From Mucilaginibacter pedocola (lineage in GTDB: Bacteria; Bacteroidota; Bacteroidia; Sphingobacteriales; Sphingobacteriaceae): a stretch of 64,000 bases of DNA. A model generated the notes under the pieces. It was not told where the DNA came from. It saw only the letters and a list, made by a program, of their open reading frames with translations, and ran no database searches. A program made the translations under genes and the position numbers. Positions 46,896 to 58,200 of the stretch are shown here, piece after piece. Each line of letters opens with the position of its first letter. The stretch's first letter is position 1. Where the stretch lies: contig NZ_MBTF01000036.1 of NCBI RefSeq assembly GCF_002013915.1, positions 124,001 to 188,000 of the forward strand, read 5' to 3'.

Positions 46896-47753
46896 ATGAA
46901 ATTCAGGATAATATTAGCTGCACTTATGGTAAATGCTACCGTGGCGCTGGCGCAAAACAAAATAATGGTAGTGGCCCACCGCGGCGACTGGCGCAACAAC
47001 CCCGAGAACTCCCTGCGTGCCTTTGAAAGTGCCGCAGCAATGGGTGTAGATGTGGTAGAGCTTGACCTGGCCAAAACCAGCGACGGCGTTGTAGTTATCA
47101 TGCACGACCAAACGATTGACCGTACCACCAACGGCAAAGGCAAACCATCAGACTATACCTTCGAGCAGATCAGAAAATTCGGTTTGCGCAACGGGCTTGG
47201 CCGCGTAACGCGCAACCAAATACCCACGCTGGAAGAAGTAATGCTGGCGCTGAAAGGTAAACCCGTAAAGGTGAATCTGGATAAAAGCTACTCATACTAT
47301 CGCGAGGCGCTGGCCGTGCTGCAAAAAACAGGCACAGTAAAGCAAGCCATATTTAAGGCAGAAGTTACTTACCGTGAGCTGAAGCAGAAATACGGAACGT
47401 TGATAGACAGTATCATTTACATGCCTATAGTAAACCTGGATAAGCCTGAAGCTAAACAGGTCATAGTAGATTACCTGCAGAATATGAAGCCATACGCTTT
47501 CGAAATGAATTTCAGGTCGGATACTTCATCGGTACTGGCCAATAACAAATTCATTACTGATAAGGGTTCGCGGGTTTGGCTTAACTCGCTTTGGGCATCA
47601 CTGAACAACGGGCACGAAGACGACTTGGCCGTAGAGGATGGCAACACCAAAGATAGCTGGGAATGGCTGATAAACCATGGTGCTACTTTTATTCAAACCG
47701 ACCGCCCCAAACAAATGATAGAGTTTTTGCGGGCGCGCAAACTGCACAAATAA
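46896..47753 (+). CDS. Secreted glycerophosphodiester phosphodiesterase (GDPD)
   Basis: A TIM-barrel phosphodiesterase with a signal peptide (MKFRIILAALMVNATVALAQ). The GDPD catalytic set is intact: H28-R29 (AHRG), E37 (NPENSLRAF), E55 and D57 (VVELDLAKTSDG) and H70 (IMHDQTIDRTTNG). Such enzymes release glycerol 3-phosphate from glycerophosphodiesters and may also cleave phosphodiester-decorated polymers. It lies 19 bp after GH92 and is followed by a terminator, so it is the last gene of PUL 2. A GDPD co-transcribed with a mannosidase suggests a glycan carrying phosphodiesters, or use of host or fungal phospholipid head groups; this is inference. Confidence 0.92.
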   Translation: MKFRIILAALMVNATVALAQNKIMVVAHRGDWRNNPENSLRAFESAAAMGVDVVELDLAKTSDGVVVIMHDQTIDRTTNGKGKPSDYTFEQIRKFGLRNGLGRVTRNQIPTLEEVMLALKGKPVKVNLDKSYSYYREALAVLQKTGTVKQAIFKAEVTYRELKQKYGTLIDSIIYMPIVNLDKPEAKQVIVDYLQNMKPYAFEMNFRSDTSSVLANNKFITDKGSRVWLNSLWASLNNGHEDDLAVEDGNTKDSWEWLINHGATFIQTDRPKQMIEFLRARKLHK

Positions 47754-47779
47754 TTCGGACAGGCAATTGTTAGTAGCAT

Positions 47780-47820
47780 AGGCCGGTAAAATGTGATAAT
47801 GCATTTTATCGGCCTTTTTT
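47780..47820 (+). terminator. Terminator of PUL 2
   Basis: A 14-bp stem with one G-U wobble (47780-47793 / 47802-47815, core AGGCCGGTAAAATG) and an 8-base loop is followed by T6, 26 bp after the GDPD stop. Confidence 0.85.
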
Positions 47821-47895
47821 ATTTAACGGAGGTATCGGCAGGAGCGTGCGTAACAAATAGGTGATAGAGATCCGGTCGCCTATTTATTCGTATAT

Positions 47896-47910
47896 ATTAT
47901 TTGAAATAAT
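47896..47910. promoter_or_regulatory. AT-rich palindrome upstream of the PAS-LuxR gene
   Basis: ATTATTT-G-AAATAAT is a perfect 7-bp-arm palindrome. It overlaps a possible -7 element (TATTATTTG, 47895-47903), 59 bp upstream of the ATG. It could be an autoregulatory site; AT-richness makes a chance match possible. Confidence 0.3.
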
Positions 47911-47968
47911 AAATTATCTTACAACACAAATTATTATCTAAACCGATCTGATCTTATTATTAAAAACT

Positions 47969-48745
47969 ATGAAAACCACGCCCCCGGATTTTTATGGCTC
48001 TGCAAAAAGGTTATGGGAAACAGTTGGGAAGGCCAACGCGTCTGATACTGCCGAGTTACAACAGCGCATCGGATTTTATAAGCGGCTGCTCAATATTTTC
48101 CAGGCCGGCAACTATTACTACCTATTGTTCAATATTTACGAAGGCCAGATCGCCTACGTTAGCCCCGAAGTAGAAGAGGTTTTGGGATATCGGCCCGATG
48201 AGGTTGATATATACAGTTTTATGGATCGCATTCATCCCGATGATAAGCCCTATTTCCTCGGATTCGAAGCACAGGCCATTACTTTTTTTAAGCGATTGCC
48301 TGTAGAAAAGATCAAGAACTACAAGGCCCAGTACGACCTGAGGCTCAGGAACAAAAGCGATGGGTATAACCGTATCCTTATCCAATATGTGGCCTCCAAT
48401 TATGACGGCGAGAATTTTTACCACAGTTTCCACGTCCATACCGATATATCGCATATCAAACCCGAAGGCATACCCTGTTTTTCCCTTATCGGTTTAGATG
48501 GCGAACCTTCTTTTTACAATATTCAGAGCCCCGGTTTGCTCCTAAGATCGGCAGATCCTTTTACCAAACGCGAGCGCGAAGTTTTAAAATGTATAGTAGA
48601 AGGTAATAACACCAGGCAAATAGCCGAGCGGTTATTTATAAGCCTGCACACCGTAAGCACCCACCGTAAAAATATATTAGCCAAGGCTGCTGCCAAAACC
48701 CCGGTAGAGCTTGTAAGTAAAGCTATTAATGAAGGTTGGATATAA
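47969..48745 (+). CDS. PAS-domain LuxR-type transcriptional regulator
   Basis: A soluble 258-residue regulator. The PAS domain is at about residues 50-160 (YEGQIAYVSPEVEEVLGYRP, MDRIHPDDKPYF, then SFHVHTDIS), and a C-terminal LuxR/GerE HTH at about 195-258 (FTKREREVLKCIVEGNNTRQ, AERLFISLHTVSTHRKNIL). No receiver domain is present, so the signal is probably sensed by the PAS fold directly. It lies between the PUL 2 terminator and the giant gene and has its own terminator, so it is monocistronic. Control of the giant surface protein is a reasonable guess from adjacency only. Confidence 0.9.
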   Translation: MKTTPPDFYGSAKRLWETVGKANASDTAELQQRIGFYKRLLNIFQAGNYYYLLFNIYEGQIAYVSPEVEEVLGYRPDEVDIYSFMDRIHPDDKPYFLGFEAQAITFFKRLPVEKIKNYKAQYDLRLRNKSDGYNRILIQYVASNYDGENFYHSFHVHTDISHIKPEGIPCFSLIGLDGEPSFYNIQSPGLLLRSADPFTKREREVLKCIVEGNNTRQIAERLFISLHTVSTHRKNILAKAAAKTPVELVSKAINEGWI

Positions 48746-48755
48746 GTATGGGCGC

Positions 48756-48787
48756 GCAAAAAATACCTACCTTTAGGTATTTTTTGC
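48756..48787 (+). terminator. Terminator of the PAS-LuxR gene
   Basis: A perfect 13-bp inverted repeat (GCAAAAAATACCT, 48756-48768, with its complement at 48775-48787) encloses a 6-base loop. It has an A-run in the 5' arm and a T-run in the 3' arm, 10 bp after the stop. Confidence 0.8.
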
Positions 48788-49262
48788 ATTTTGATACCCC
48801 CGTATTTTTACGGTAATTAATAAGGGTTATTCTCATTTATAACAAATTGCTTGTTAGTAATTTAGCCGCTGTTAGTTACTGTTTATTAAATAAAACCTAC
48901 ACAATATGACAATTTATACCATATCTGTACGCCTTATTATTTAGCAAAGGCCACATCCCGGTAATTGCTGTTTTCGAATTTCTTTTTTTAGCTGATCCTA
49001 ACTGTTTGCAAATGCTTTGTGACAAGCCCTTAAGGTTTACCACGACAGTATTTGTTTAGCCTGATACACACCGAAGCACAAAGGCAATGCCTTCAATATC
49101 ACAATTGCCGGATCATGGCCACTGCTGGTTAATTATTTACTATACCCTACAAACTTAGTGTGGTACCCCCTCCATCAACAGGTTTGCAAAAATGGCTGCT
49201 GCTTTAAACTATTAGGCGGCGGCATACTAATTATTAAAACTTTTGATAAAGCCCGAAATATT
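48788..49262 (+). other. 475-bp gene-free region before the giant gene
   Basis: I see no gene here. The only noteworthy patterns are a small inverted repeat AACAA-N5-TTGTT (48841-48855), a direct repeat TGTTAGT(A/T)A at 48852 and 48870, and a weak -7-like AACTTTTG (49238-49245) close to the start codon. A long leader or upstream control region for the giant gene is likely. Confidence 0.4.
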
Positions 49263-52200
49263 ATGAGAAGATTTTTACAAGCTTGCGCCTCGTTACTTGT
49301 GGTTACCGCTTTTGCCCCGCTGTTGCTGAAGGCGCAGGTAAGCGCTCCGTCCTTGAGCATTGCCGGCCCCAAAAACTATACGGGGGGTACCGATATTGGG
49401 GTACTAAGCCCAACAAATACCGGTGGCGCAATACCTGGCGGGCTTTATGCTCAAACATCTATAGTTAAAAACGACTTTTATAGCTCGTTTGGTATAGTGG
49501 CAGATGCGGCAGGTAATGTTTACGTAGCCGACGGCGGGAACACGATACAAAAGGTTACTCCCACTGGCCTGGTTACGCGTTTTGTAGGCAACAGCAATGT
49601 CGGGCTTGTAAATGGTACGGGTTCGGCAGCAACATTTTACCATATAAGGGGCCTTGCCATTGATGCAGCAGGTTATATATATGTTACCGATGCCGATAAC
49701 AACGCTATACGTAAGGTAAGCCCTTATGGTGTTGTAACAACGCTGGCCGGTAATGGCACCGGCGGCTTCACTAATGGCACCGGCGCAGCTGCCAGGTTTA
49801 ACAGCCCGGGCGGCATTGCAATTGATGCTAATGGTAACCTTTATGTAGCCGATATGGGCAACAATGCCATCAGGAAGGTAACCCCGTCGGGTGTTGTAAC
49901 CACGCTTGCAGGCAACGGCACTGCCGACTATGTAAACGCTACCGGTACCGCCGCGCGTTTTAGCAACCCACAGGGTGTTGCTGTTGATGCCGCGGGCAAT
50001 GTGTATGTAGCCGATGCAGGGAATATCAGTGTACGTAAAATTACACCGGCAGGGGTGGTTACTACCCTTGCAGGTTCGCCCGGTAATTATGGTGCTTTGG
50101 ATGGCACCGGCACCGCTGCCAGTTTTTACCAGCCATCGGGCCTTGCTATCGATGGTAACGGAAACCTTTACTTAACCGATCTGCAAAATAACCTCATCAG
50201 GATGATTACATCCGCAGGTGTGGTTACCACTATTGCAGGCGGGCAAGACAATCATATTGATGGAGTTGGCTTGTTGGCTGCTTTTGATAACCCCAGTGGC
50301 ATTTTTTACGATGGTGCAGGCGCATTATATATCAGCGAGTATTTGCGCATCCGCAAGGTATCTATAACGGGGTATTCGGTTAGCCCGCAGCTGCCTGCCG
50401 GGTTAAGTTTCGATGCTTCAACCGGCTCCATAACAGGTACCCCGGTATTGGCTAAAGCAGCCACTAATTATACAATAAAAGGTTATAATACCGGTGGCAG
50501 CAGCTCGGCGCAGGTAAGCATAGCGGTTACCGGCAGCATTACGTTGCCGCCTGCCCCGGTTAACGCGCCCGTTATAAGTTATGGCGGTGCAAAAAGTTAC
50601 CCGGTAGGCACAGCTATAGCAAACTTAACCCCAACTAATACAGGCGGGGCTGTGCCTGCACAGGTTTATGGGCAGGTAAGCACGTTTGTAGGAGGCATAA
50701 CCGGGCTTGCAGCTTCAGATTATGGAACCATTAGCGCGGGTATAGTGCGCGATGCACAGGGCAACACTTATTACTCAGAAACAGGTAACCATCTTATACG
50801 TAAAGTGACCCCGGCGGGTGTAAAAAGCGTTTTTGCCGGGAGCGGCGTAGCCGGTTCGGCCAACGGGCAAGGGCAGGCGGCCAGCTTTAATAAGCCGCAA
50901 GGCTTGGCTATTGATGCGGCCGGCAATATCTACGTTGCCGACAATAACAATAACCAAATACGCAAAATAAGCCCTGCCGGTATAGTAAGCACTCTGTTAG
51001 GAAACGGGGTTGCCGGTAACTATACAGGTAGTGCCACAAGTTCGGCTATCTATAGGCCTCAATGGGTGGCAGTTGATGCTAACGGAACCGTTTATGCCAC
51101 AGGTATCAGTAACTCGCGGGTTTATAAAATAAGCCCTAACGGCACTGTAAGCCAGTTGGCTAACTTAAGCAATCCGCAAGGCATAGCTGTTGATGCTTTA
51201 TTTAATGTTTACGTTATCGATAATTATGTTGTTAATAAAATTACGCCCGATGGCGTGGTATCGGTATTGGCCGGTAGTGGTGCCGCACAAACAACAGACG
51301 GGCAGGGCGTAAACGCCGCTTTTTATAACCCCGCAGGTATTTATGCAGATAAACAGGGTAACCTCTTCGTTACCGAGCTTTACGGGCAGGCCGTTAGGCG
51401 TGTAAGCCCAACCGGGCTTGTAACTACCGTAGCAGGCGGTGGTAACGGCGATGGAATTGGTGCAGGGGCAGGTTTTAACTCTCCCGTTAACCTAACCGGC
51501 GATACCGATGGCAACCTTTACGTTGTCGATTTTTATAACTATGCTATCCGTAAAGTTGCTACAACAGGTTTTGGCCTTAAAGGCACGCTGCCTGCAGGGC
51601 TTTTGTTTGATGGGGCCACCGGTACTATAAGCGGTACGCCAATTTTGGCAAAAGCAGCTACAAGCTACAGCATTACCGCCTATAATGCCGGCGGCAGCAG
51701 CACCGCAACTGTAAGTATTGCAGCTACCGGTACTATTGCCGTAACGCCGCCACCGGTTAGCGCGCCGGCTATTGCTTATGCAGGCCCGCAAAGCTATGCG
51801 GCAGGCAACGCTATCACTAACCTGGTGCCAACCAATACCGGCGGCGCAGTACCTGCGCTTAGTTTTGGCCAGGTGAGCACTTTTGCTACCGTAAGCGGTT
51901 TGGCATCGTCTGATAACGGAACAATAAGCAGCGGTATAGTAATGGATACACAGGGGAACGTGTATTATACCGAAGGTGGCAACAACCTCATCAGAAAAAT
52001 TACACCCGCCGGCGTTAAAAGTATTTTTGCAGGCAGCGGTACCGCAGGCTCGGCTAACGGGCAGGGTACCGCAGCAAGATTTAACAGGCCACAGGGCTTG
52101 GCTATTGATGCTGCCGGCAATATTTACGTTGCCGATAATAACAACAACCTCATCCGTAAAATAACACCAGCCGGGTTGGTAAGCACTTATGCAGGTACCG

Positions 52201-55200
52201 GTATTGCTGCCAATGCCGATGGCCCCGCGTCTTCTGCCGGTTTTAACAAACCGATGTGGCTGGCAGTAGATAAGGTTGGAAGCATTTATGTAACCGATAA
52301 CAATAGCCAGTTCGTGCGCAAAATAAACCCTAATGGCTTTGTTACCACATTGGCCAGTACCGATAGGCCGCAGGGCATAGCAGTTGATGCTTTGTTTAAC
52401 GTTTACGTTGCCGATGGTGCTACCCACAACATCAGGAAAATAAGCCCTGACGGTACGGTAAGCGTATTTGCAGGTAGTGGCAATACCGACTCTGTAGACG
52501 GGCAGGGCACAGCGGCAAGTTTTTATAACCCGGCCGGAATTTATATAGATGCGCAGCGCAATTTATACGTGTCGGAATTTGGCGGTGCACGTGTTCGCCT
52601 GGTAAGCCCTACAGGGCTGGTAACAACCGTTGCAGGTGGTGGTAAGGGAGATGGGCTTGGCACCGCAGCGGGCTTCAGTACGCCGGCCGGTTTAACCGGT
52701 GATGGTGCGGGTAATTTGTATGTAGTAGATTATTATGCTAACGCCATACGTAAGGTGGCCGTTGCCGGCTATAGCTTAAAAAGCATATTGCCGGGCGGGC
52801 TTAATTTTGACGGTGCGACCGGTACTATAAGCGGCATACCTTTGTTGGCCAAAGCCGCCGCAAATTACACAATAACCGCCTACAATGCAGGCGGCAGCAG
52901 TACCGCCACCGTAAATATTGCCGTAACCGGCACACCCGCTGCGCCGGCCGCAATTGCTGCACCTGTTATCAGTTACGCCGGGCCGCAAAGCTACGTATCG
53001 GGTACAACCATAAGTGCTTTAACACCGTCTAACAGCGGGGGCGCAATACCGGCCACTGTTTACGGGCAAACAACAACGTTTGCGGGCACAGGAGTCGGCG
53101 GCCTGAATAGCGGGCCCGTTGCCAATGCTTCGTTTAATATACCAAAAGATATTACTGTGGATGTATACGGTAATGTATATGTTTTGGACGGCAATCAGGT
53201 TATTCGTAAAATATCTTCAGCAGGGATAGTCAGCATATTTGCGGGTAATGGCCAACAGGGTTATATGGATGGTACAGGCACTTCCGCAATATTTAACAAC
53301 CCGGCCGGTATGGCCACCGATCTGCTCGGCAACTTATATGTGGCAGATAGCTATAACCATGTTATTCGTAAAATAACACCTGCCGGCGTGGTTACTACGC
53401 TTGCGGGTACCGCCGGGTCGGCTGGTTATACCGATGCAACCGGGACAAGTGCAATGTTCAACTACCCTTCAGCCTTGGTGGTCGACGCATCAAGAAACGT
53501 GTATGTAGTTGATAGATACAACTTCGTTATCCGTAAAATTTCCCCATCGGGTGTAGTTACTACTGTTGCAGGTACACCGGGCGGCCAGGGGCATGTTGAT
53601 GGTACAGGTACAGCAGCTATGTTTAATTGGATGAATGGCATCGCTTTGGATGGAACAAGTACACTATATGTATTAGACGATAACAATACCATCAGGAAAG
53701 TTACCACAGCGGGAGTAGTAACAACTTTTGCAGGGACCGGTACACAGGGCAATGTTGACGGCGCGGGTACCGCAGCCATGTTTAATAACCCCACAGGTAT
53801 TACTGTTGACAAAGCAGGTAACATTTACGTAGCTGATTATAATAATAACAAAGTACGGAAAATAACAAAAACGGGCTTAGTGAGTACGCTGGCGGGTAAT
53901 GGCACAGCGGGCTTTAACAACGGCACGGGTGGTGAAGCAACCTTCAAGTACCCCTATGGTATTGCTGTTGACCCACAAGGCAATGTATATGTAAGTGATG
54001 TAAGTAATAACGTTATCCGCAAAATTACGGCAACAGGTTATACAACAGATAGTGCTTTACCGGCAGGTTTGACACTGGATCCTGCTACCGGCACAATTAG
54101 CGGTAAGCCAACCAATCCACAGGCGGCTACTACTTATAGCATAACCGGTATCAACGGTGGCGGCAGCAGCACGGCCACAGTTTCAATAGCTGTTACCGGA
54201 AGTATAGCTACAACACCTATTGTGGCTGCTCCTCAAATTTCTTACGCCGGCCCCAAAACCTACCCGGTAGGCACGGCTATTACGGCACTCAACCCAGCAA
54301 ACTCCGGTGGTGCAGTGCCTGCAACTGTTTACGCACAAATTTCTACGCTAACTAATTTGCAAACCAGTGGATATACTGCTATCGCCGATAGGAACGGCAA
54401 TATCTATGTAGCGTATTCCAACAAAATAATCAAATTATCATCTGCGGGAGTATCTTCCGTTTTGGCGGGCAGTGATTATTCGGGCTTTGCTAATGGTAAA
54501 GGGTCTGCCGCAAGCTTTTCAACCATTTTGGATATGGTTTGTGATGCAGCAGGAAACCTTTACGTAGCCGATTACGGTAATCAATTGATCAGGAAAGTAA
54601 GCCCTGCCGGCGTTGTAACTACGCTTGCAGGTTTAGCAGGTACATCCGGATCTGTCAATGGCAGCCCTGCTGTTGCCACTTTTTCCAACCTGCGAGGCAT
54701 TGCTATAGATGCAAGTGGGAATGTTTATGTAAACGACAGCAACCTGATCAGGAAAATTACCCCGGCGGGCAATGTAACCACGTTGGCAGGCAGCGGCGAC
54801 TATGGATCTGCCAATGGTACCGGTACGTCCGCCAGCTTTCGAACTCTGTATGGAATTGCGATAGATGCAGCCGGAAACTTATATGTTTCGGATGAAACTA
54901 ATCATGATATCAGGAAAATTACCCCGGCCGGCGTTGTAACCAGATTTGCTGGCGTGCCCACTGAACCTGGGAATGTTAATGGCTCTGCGGGCGCTGCTAA
55001 ATTTAGCAGTCCGCATGGTTTGGCAATAGATGTTGCCGGAAACCTTTACGTAGCCGATTATGGTAATCAATTGATCAGGAAAATTACGCCGGCGGGTGAG
55101 GTAAGTACATTGGTTGGTGCCGGTGGCATGGGGTCAATAGACGGTATTGGTACACAAGCATCGGTTTGGTATCCCCAGAATGTTGCTATGGATGCGTCGG

Positions 55201-58200
55201 GTAATTTGCTTGAAGTGGATTATAACAATATCGTCCGTAAAATTTCATTGAACGGATATACCATATCATCGCCTTTGCCTGCCGGTTTAACTTTTGATGC
55301 TACCACCGGTAGTATTACCGGCACGCCAATATTGGCAACTGCGGCCGGAAGCTATGTTGTTACTGCCTACAATGCGGGAGGCAGCAGTTCAGCTATTGTA
55401 AATATTACCGTAACAGGTACTATAGCACCACCGGTAAACCCGGTTGCGCCGCCTGCAATTACTTATGCAAGCCCCAAAACTTACCCCGTCGGTACACCTA
55501 TTGCAACACTTAGCCCGACAAACAGCGGCGGTGCAGTGCCCGCTGCTGCGTATGCAAGGGTTGCTGATTTTTTACCGGCATTAGGCGGTACTGCAACCAG
55601 CAGTACTACCGATGCCACAGGCAATATTTATTACATAGTAGCCAACCAAATATTTAAGGCCACACCAACCGGTGCGGTTACTCTTATTGCGGGCACGGCA
55701 GAGGCGGGTTCGCTCAATAGCGTAGCAACCGCATCAAGCTTTAATAGCCCGCAAGGTATCGCGGTTGATGCTGCCGGCAATATTTATGTGGCAGATATGG
55801 GAAATAACCTCATCAGGAAAATAGGCACTAATGGCATGGTTACCACAGTGGCCGGCAACGCCGACCTGGTGGCTGGCCGCGTTGATGGCCCTGCTGCTTT
55901 AGCAAGGTTCAATGTTCCTATTGGGATTGTTGTTGATGCCTTCGGAAGCCTATTTGTTATAGATCGGAATAATAGCATTATTCGTAAAATTAGTACAGAC
56001 GGAATTGTAAGTACCTTTGCGGGCAATACCGTTAACGGATCCGAGGATGGCACCGGTACTAATGCGAAGTTCAACGGCCCATCGGGAATCGCCATTGATC
56101 TTTCAGGGAATTTATATGTATCCCAAAGCGGTGATAAGCTTATCAGGAAAATTACGCCGGCGGCTGTTGTAACCACACTTGCGGGTTCGCAATACAGTTC
56201 AGGTTCCACAGATGGCACCGGAACCGGTGCCGCATTTGCAATGCCATCGGGTTTAGCTACTGATGCTGCAGGGAACGTTTATGTTGCCGATTATAATACT
56301 ATCCGGAAGATAACCCCGGCCGGAGTTGTAACAACACTGGCCGGTAACGGCACCAGTGGCGGGATAAATGGTACCGGTAGTTCGGCGAGTTTTAACTACT
56401 TATTTTCGGTGGCCGTGGGTGCTTCAGGGGAACTTTATGCTACCGACTATAATAATAGCATTCGCAAGGTATCTATACATGGTTATACCATTGCCGGTCT
56501 TTTGCCTCCGGGCCTGAGTCTCGACGCCACTACAGGCTCCATAAGCGGCACACCATTAGCAGCATCTGCAGCTACAAACTATACCGTTACAGCTTACAAT
56601 GCAGGCGGGAGCAGTACGGCTACGGTAAATATAGCTACTACAGGTACTATTGCGCCGCCGGTAAACCCGGTTAATGCACCGGCTATTAGCTATGCTACGC
56701 CGCAAAACTACACCGCAGGTACAGCCGTTACCCTTAGCCCAACCAATACGGGCGGTGCGGTGCCGGCTACAGTGTACGGACAAACAAAATCGTTTGGCGG
56801 CGCGCTTCCTTCGAACACTATTTTAGGTATAGCCATAAACCCAGCAGGCAATGTGGCCATACCTTCCAATAATCAAATATTAAAAGTAAACCCTAACGGA
56901 ACAATTAATACCCTGGCCGGCGACGGTACAGAAGGCTCGAACAACGGCGATGCTAACGCAGCAAGTTTTGCCGGGCCCGAAGGAATGGTTTACGACGCTG
57001 CGGGTAATTTGTACATAACAACCCCGCGCAGCAACACCATCCGCAAAATTACCCCCGAAGGTATCGTAAGCACATTTGCAGGTAGCGGAGCGGTAGGCGC
57101 GGCAGATGGCCCTGGTACACAAGCAAGCTTTAATTATCCTAATAATATGGCAATTGATAGCTACGGAAACCTGTATGTTTCCGACTGCTATAATAACATG
57201 ATACGGCGCATTAGCCCTGCCGGTCTGGTAACTACACTTGCAGGTAATACGGTAGCGGGTTCGGCTAACGGAACTGGTACTTCGGCGAGTTTCAATAGCC
57301 CGCAGGGTATAGCCGTTGATGCATCGGGCAATGTTTTTGTTGCAGATGGCAATAACGGGCTCATCCGCAAAATTACGCCGGCTGGCGTGGTAACAACTTT
57401 GGCCGGCAGCGGTAATATGGATTACACCGACGCTACCGGCACAGCGGCAAGTTTTTATTACCCGCATGGTCTGGCTATTGATAAAGCCGGTAATTTATAT
57501 GTTGCCGACACCTATAACCAATCGATACGCAAGGTTACACAAGCGGGGGTAGTTACCACGCTTGCAGGTAACAGGAATGCGCCCGGGCTGCGAAACGGCG
57601 TTGGCGTTTTAGCATCATTTGCTTACCCTTACAGCGTGGCTGTTGATACATTGGGAAATGTTTATGCAGGCGATACAAATAATCAATTGAGGGTAATATC
57701 GGCCACTGGCTATACCCTAACCGGTACCTTGCCTGATGGTTTGGCGTTTGATGGGGCTACCGGCACCATAAGCGGCACACCGCTGGTTGCCACAGTAGCT
57801 AAAAACTATGGCGTAACAGCCTACAATGCAGGCGGAAGCAGCACGGCCACGGTGAACATTACCATATCAGGCACTGCTACAGTACCGGCAGCAACAGCCG
57901 CGCCGGTAATAGCCTACGCAACACCTCAAACCTATGCAGTGGGCTTGCCAATAACTAACTTGAGCCCTACAAACACAGGCGGCGCTATACCTGCAGATAT
58001 TTATGCAAATGTAACTACGCTTGCCGGCAACAACACAAACGGGCACGACGATGGCAAAGTTGGCGAGGCCACATTTGGCAGCCTAACCGGCCTGGCCACC
58101 GATGCTTATGGAAATATCTACACTTCTGAAAACGACAATTATATCAGGAAGATCACTCCTTCTGGTTTCGTATCTACAGTTGCAGGCAATGGCTCTAACG

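Noticed and set aside
48906..48944. Twelve-codon ORF in the gene-free region before the giant gene
   Set aside because: Too short, with no ribosome-binding or attenuator structure attached; likely chance.
51492..52427. Long minus-strand open frame (311 codons) opposite the giant gene
   Set aside because: It lies wholly antisense to a clear NHL coding frame; composition (many Cys, Arg, Tyr) and lack of domains show a shadow of repetitive coding DNA. The same holds for minus-strand frames at 52776, 53462, 55784, 56880 and others.
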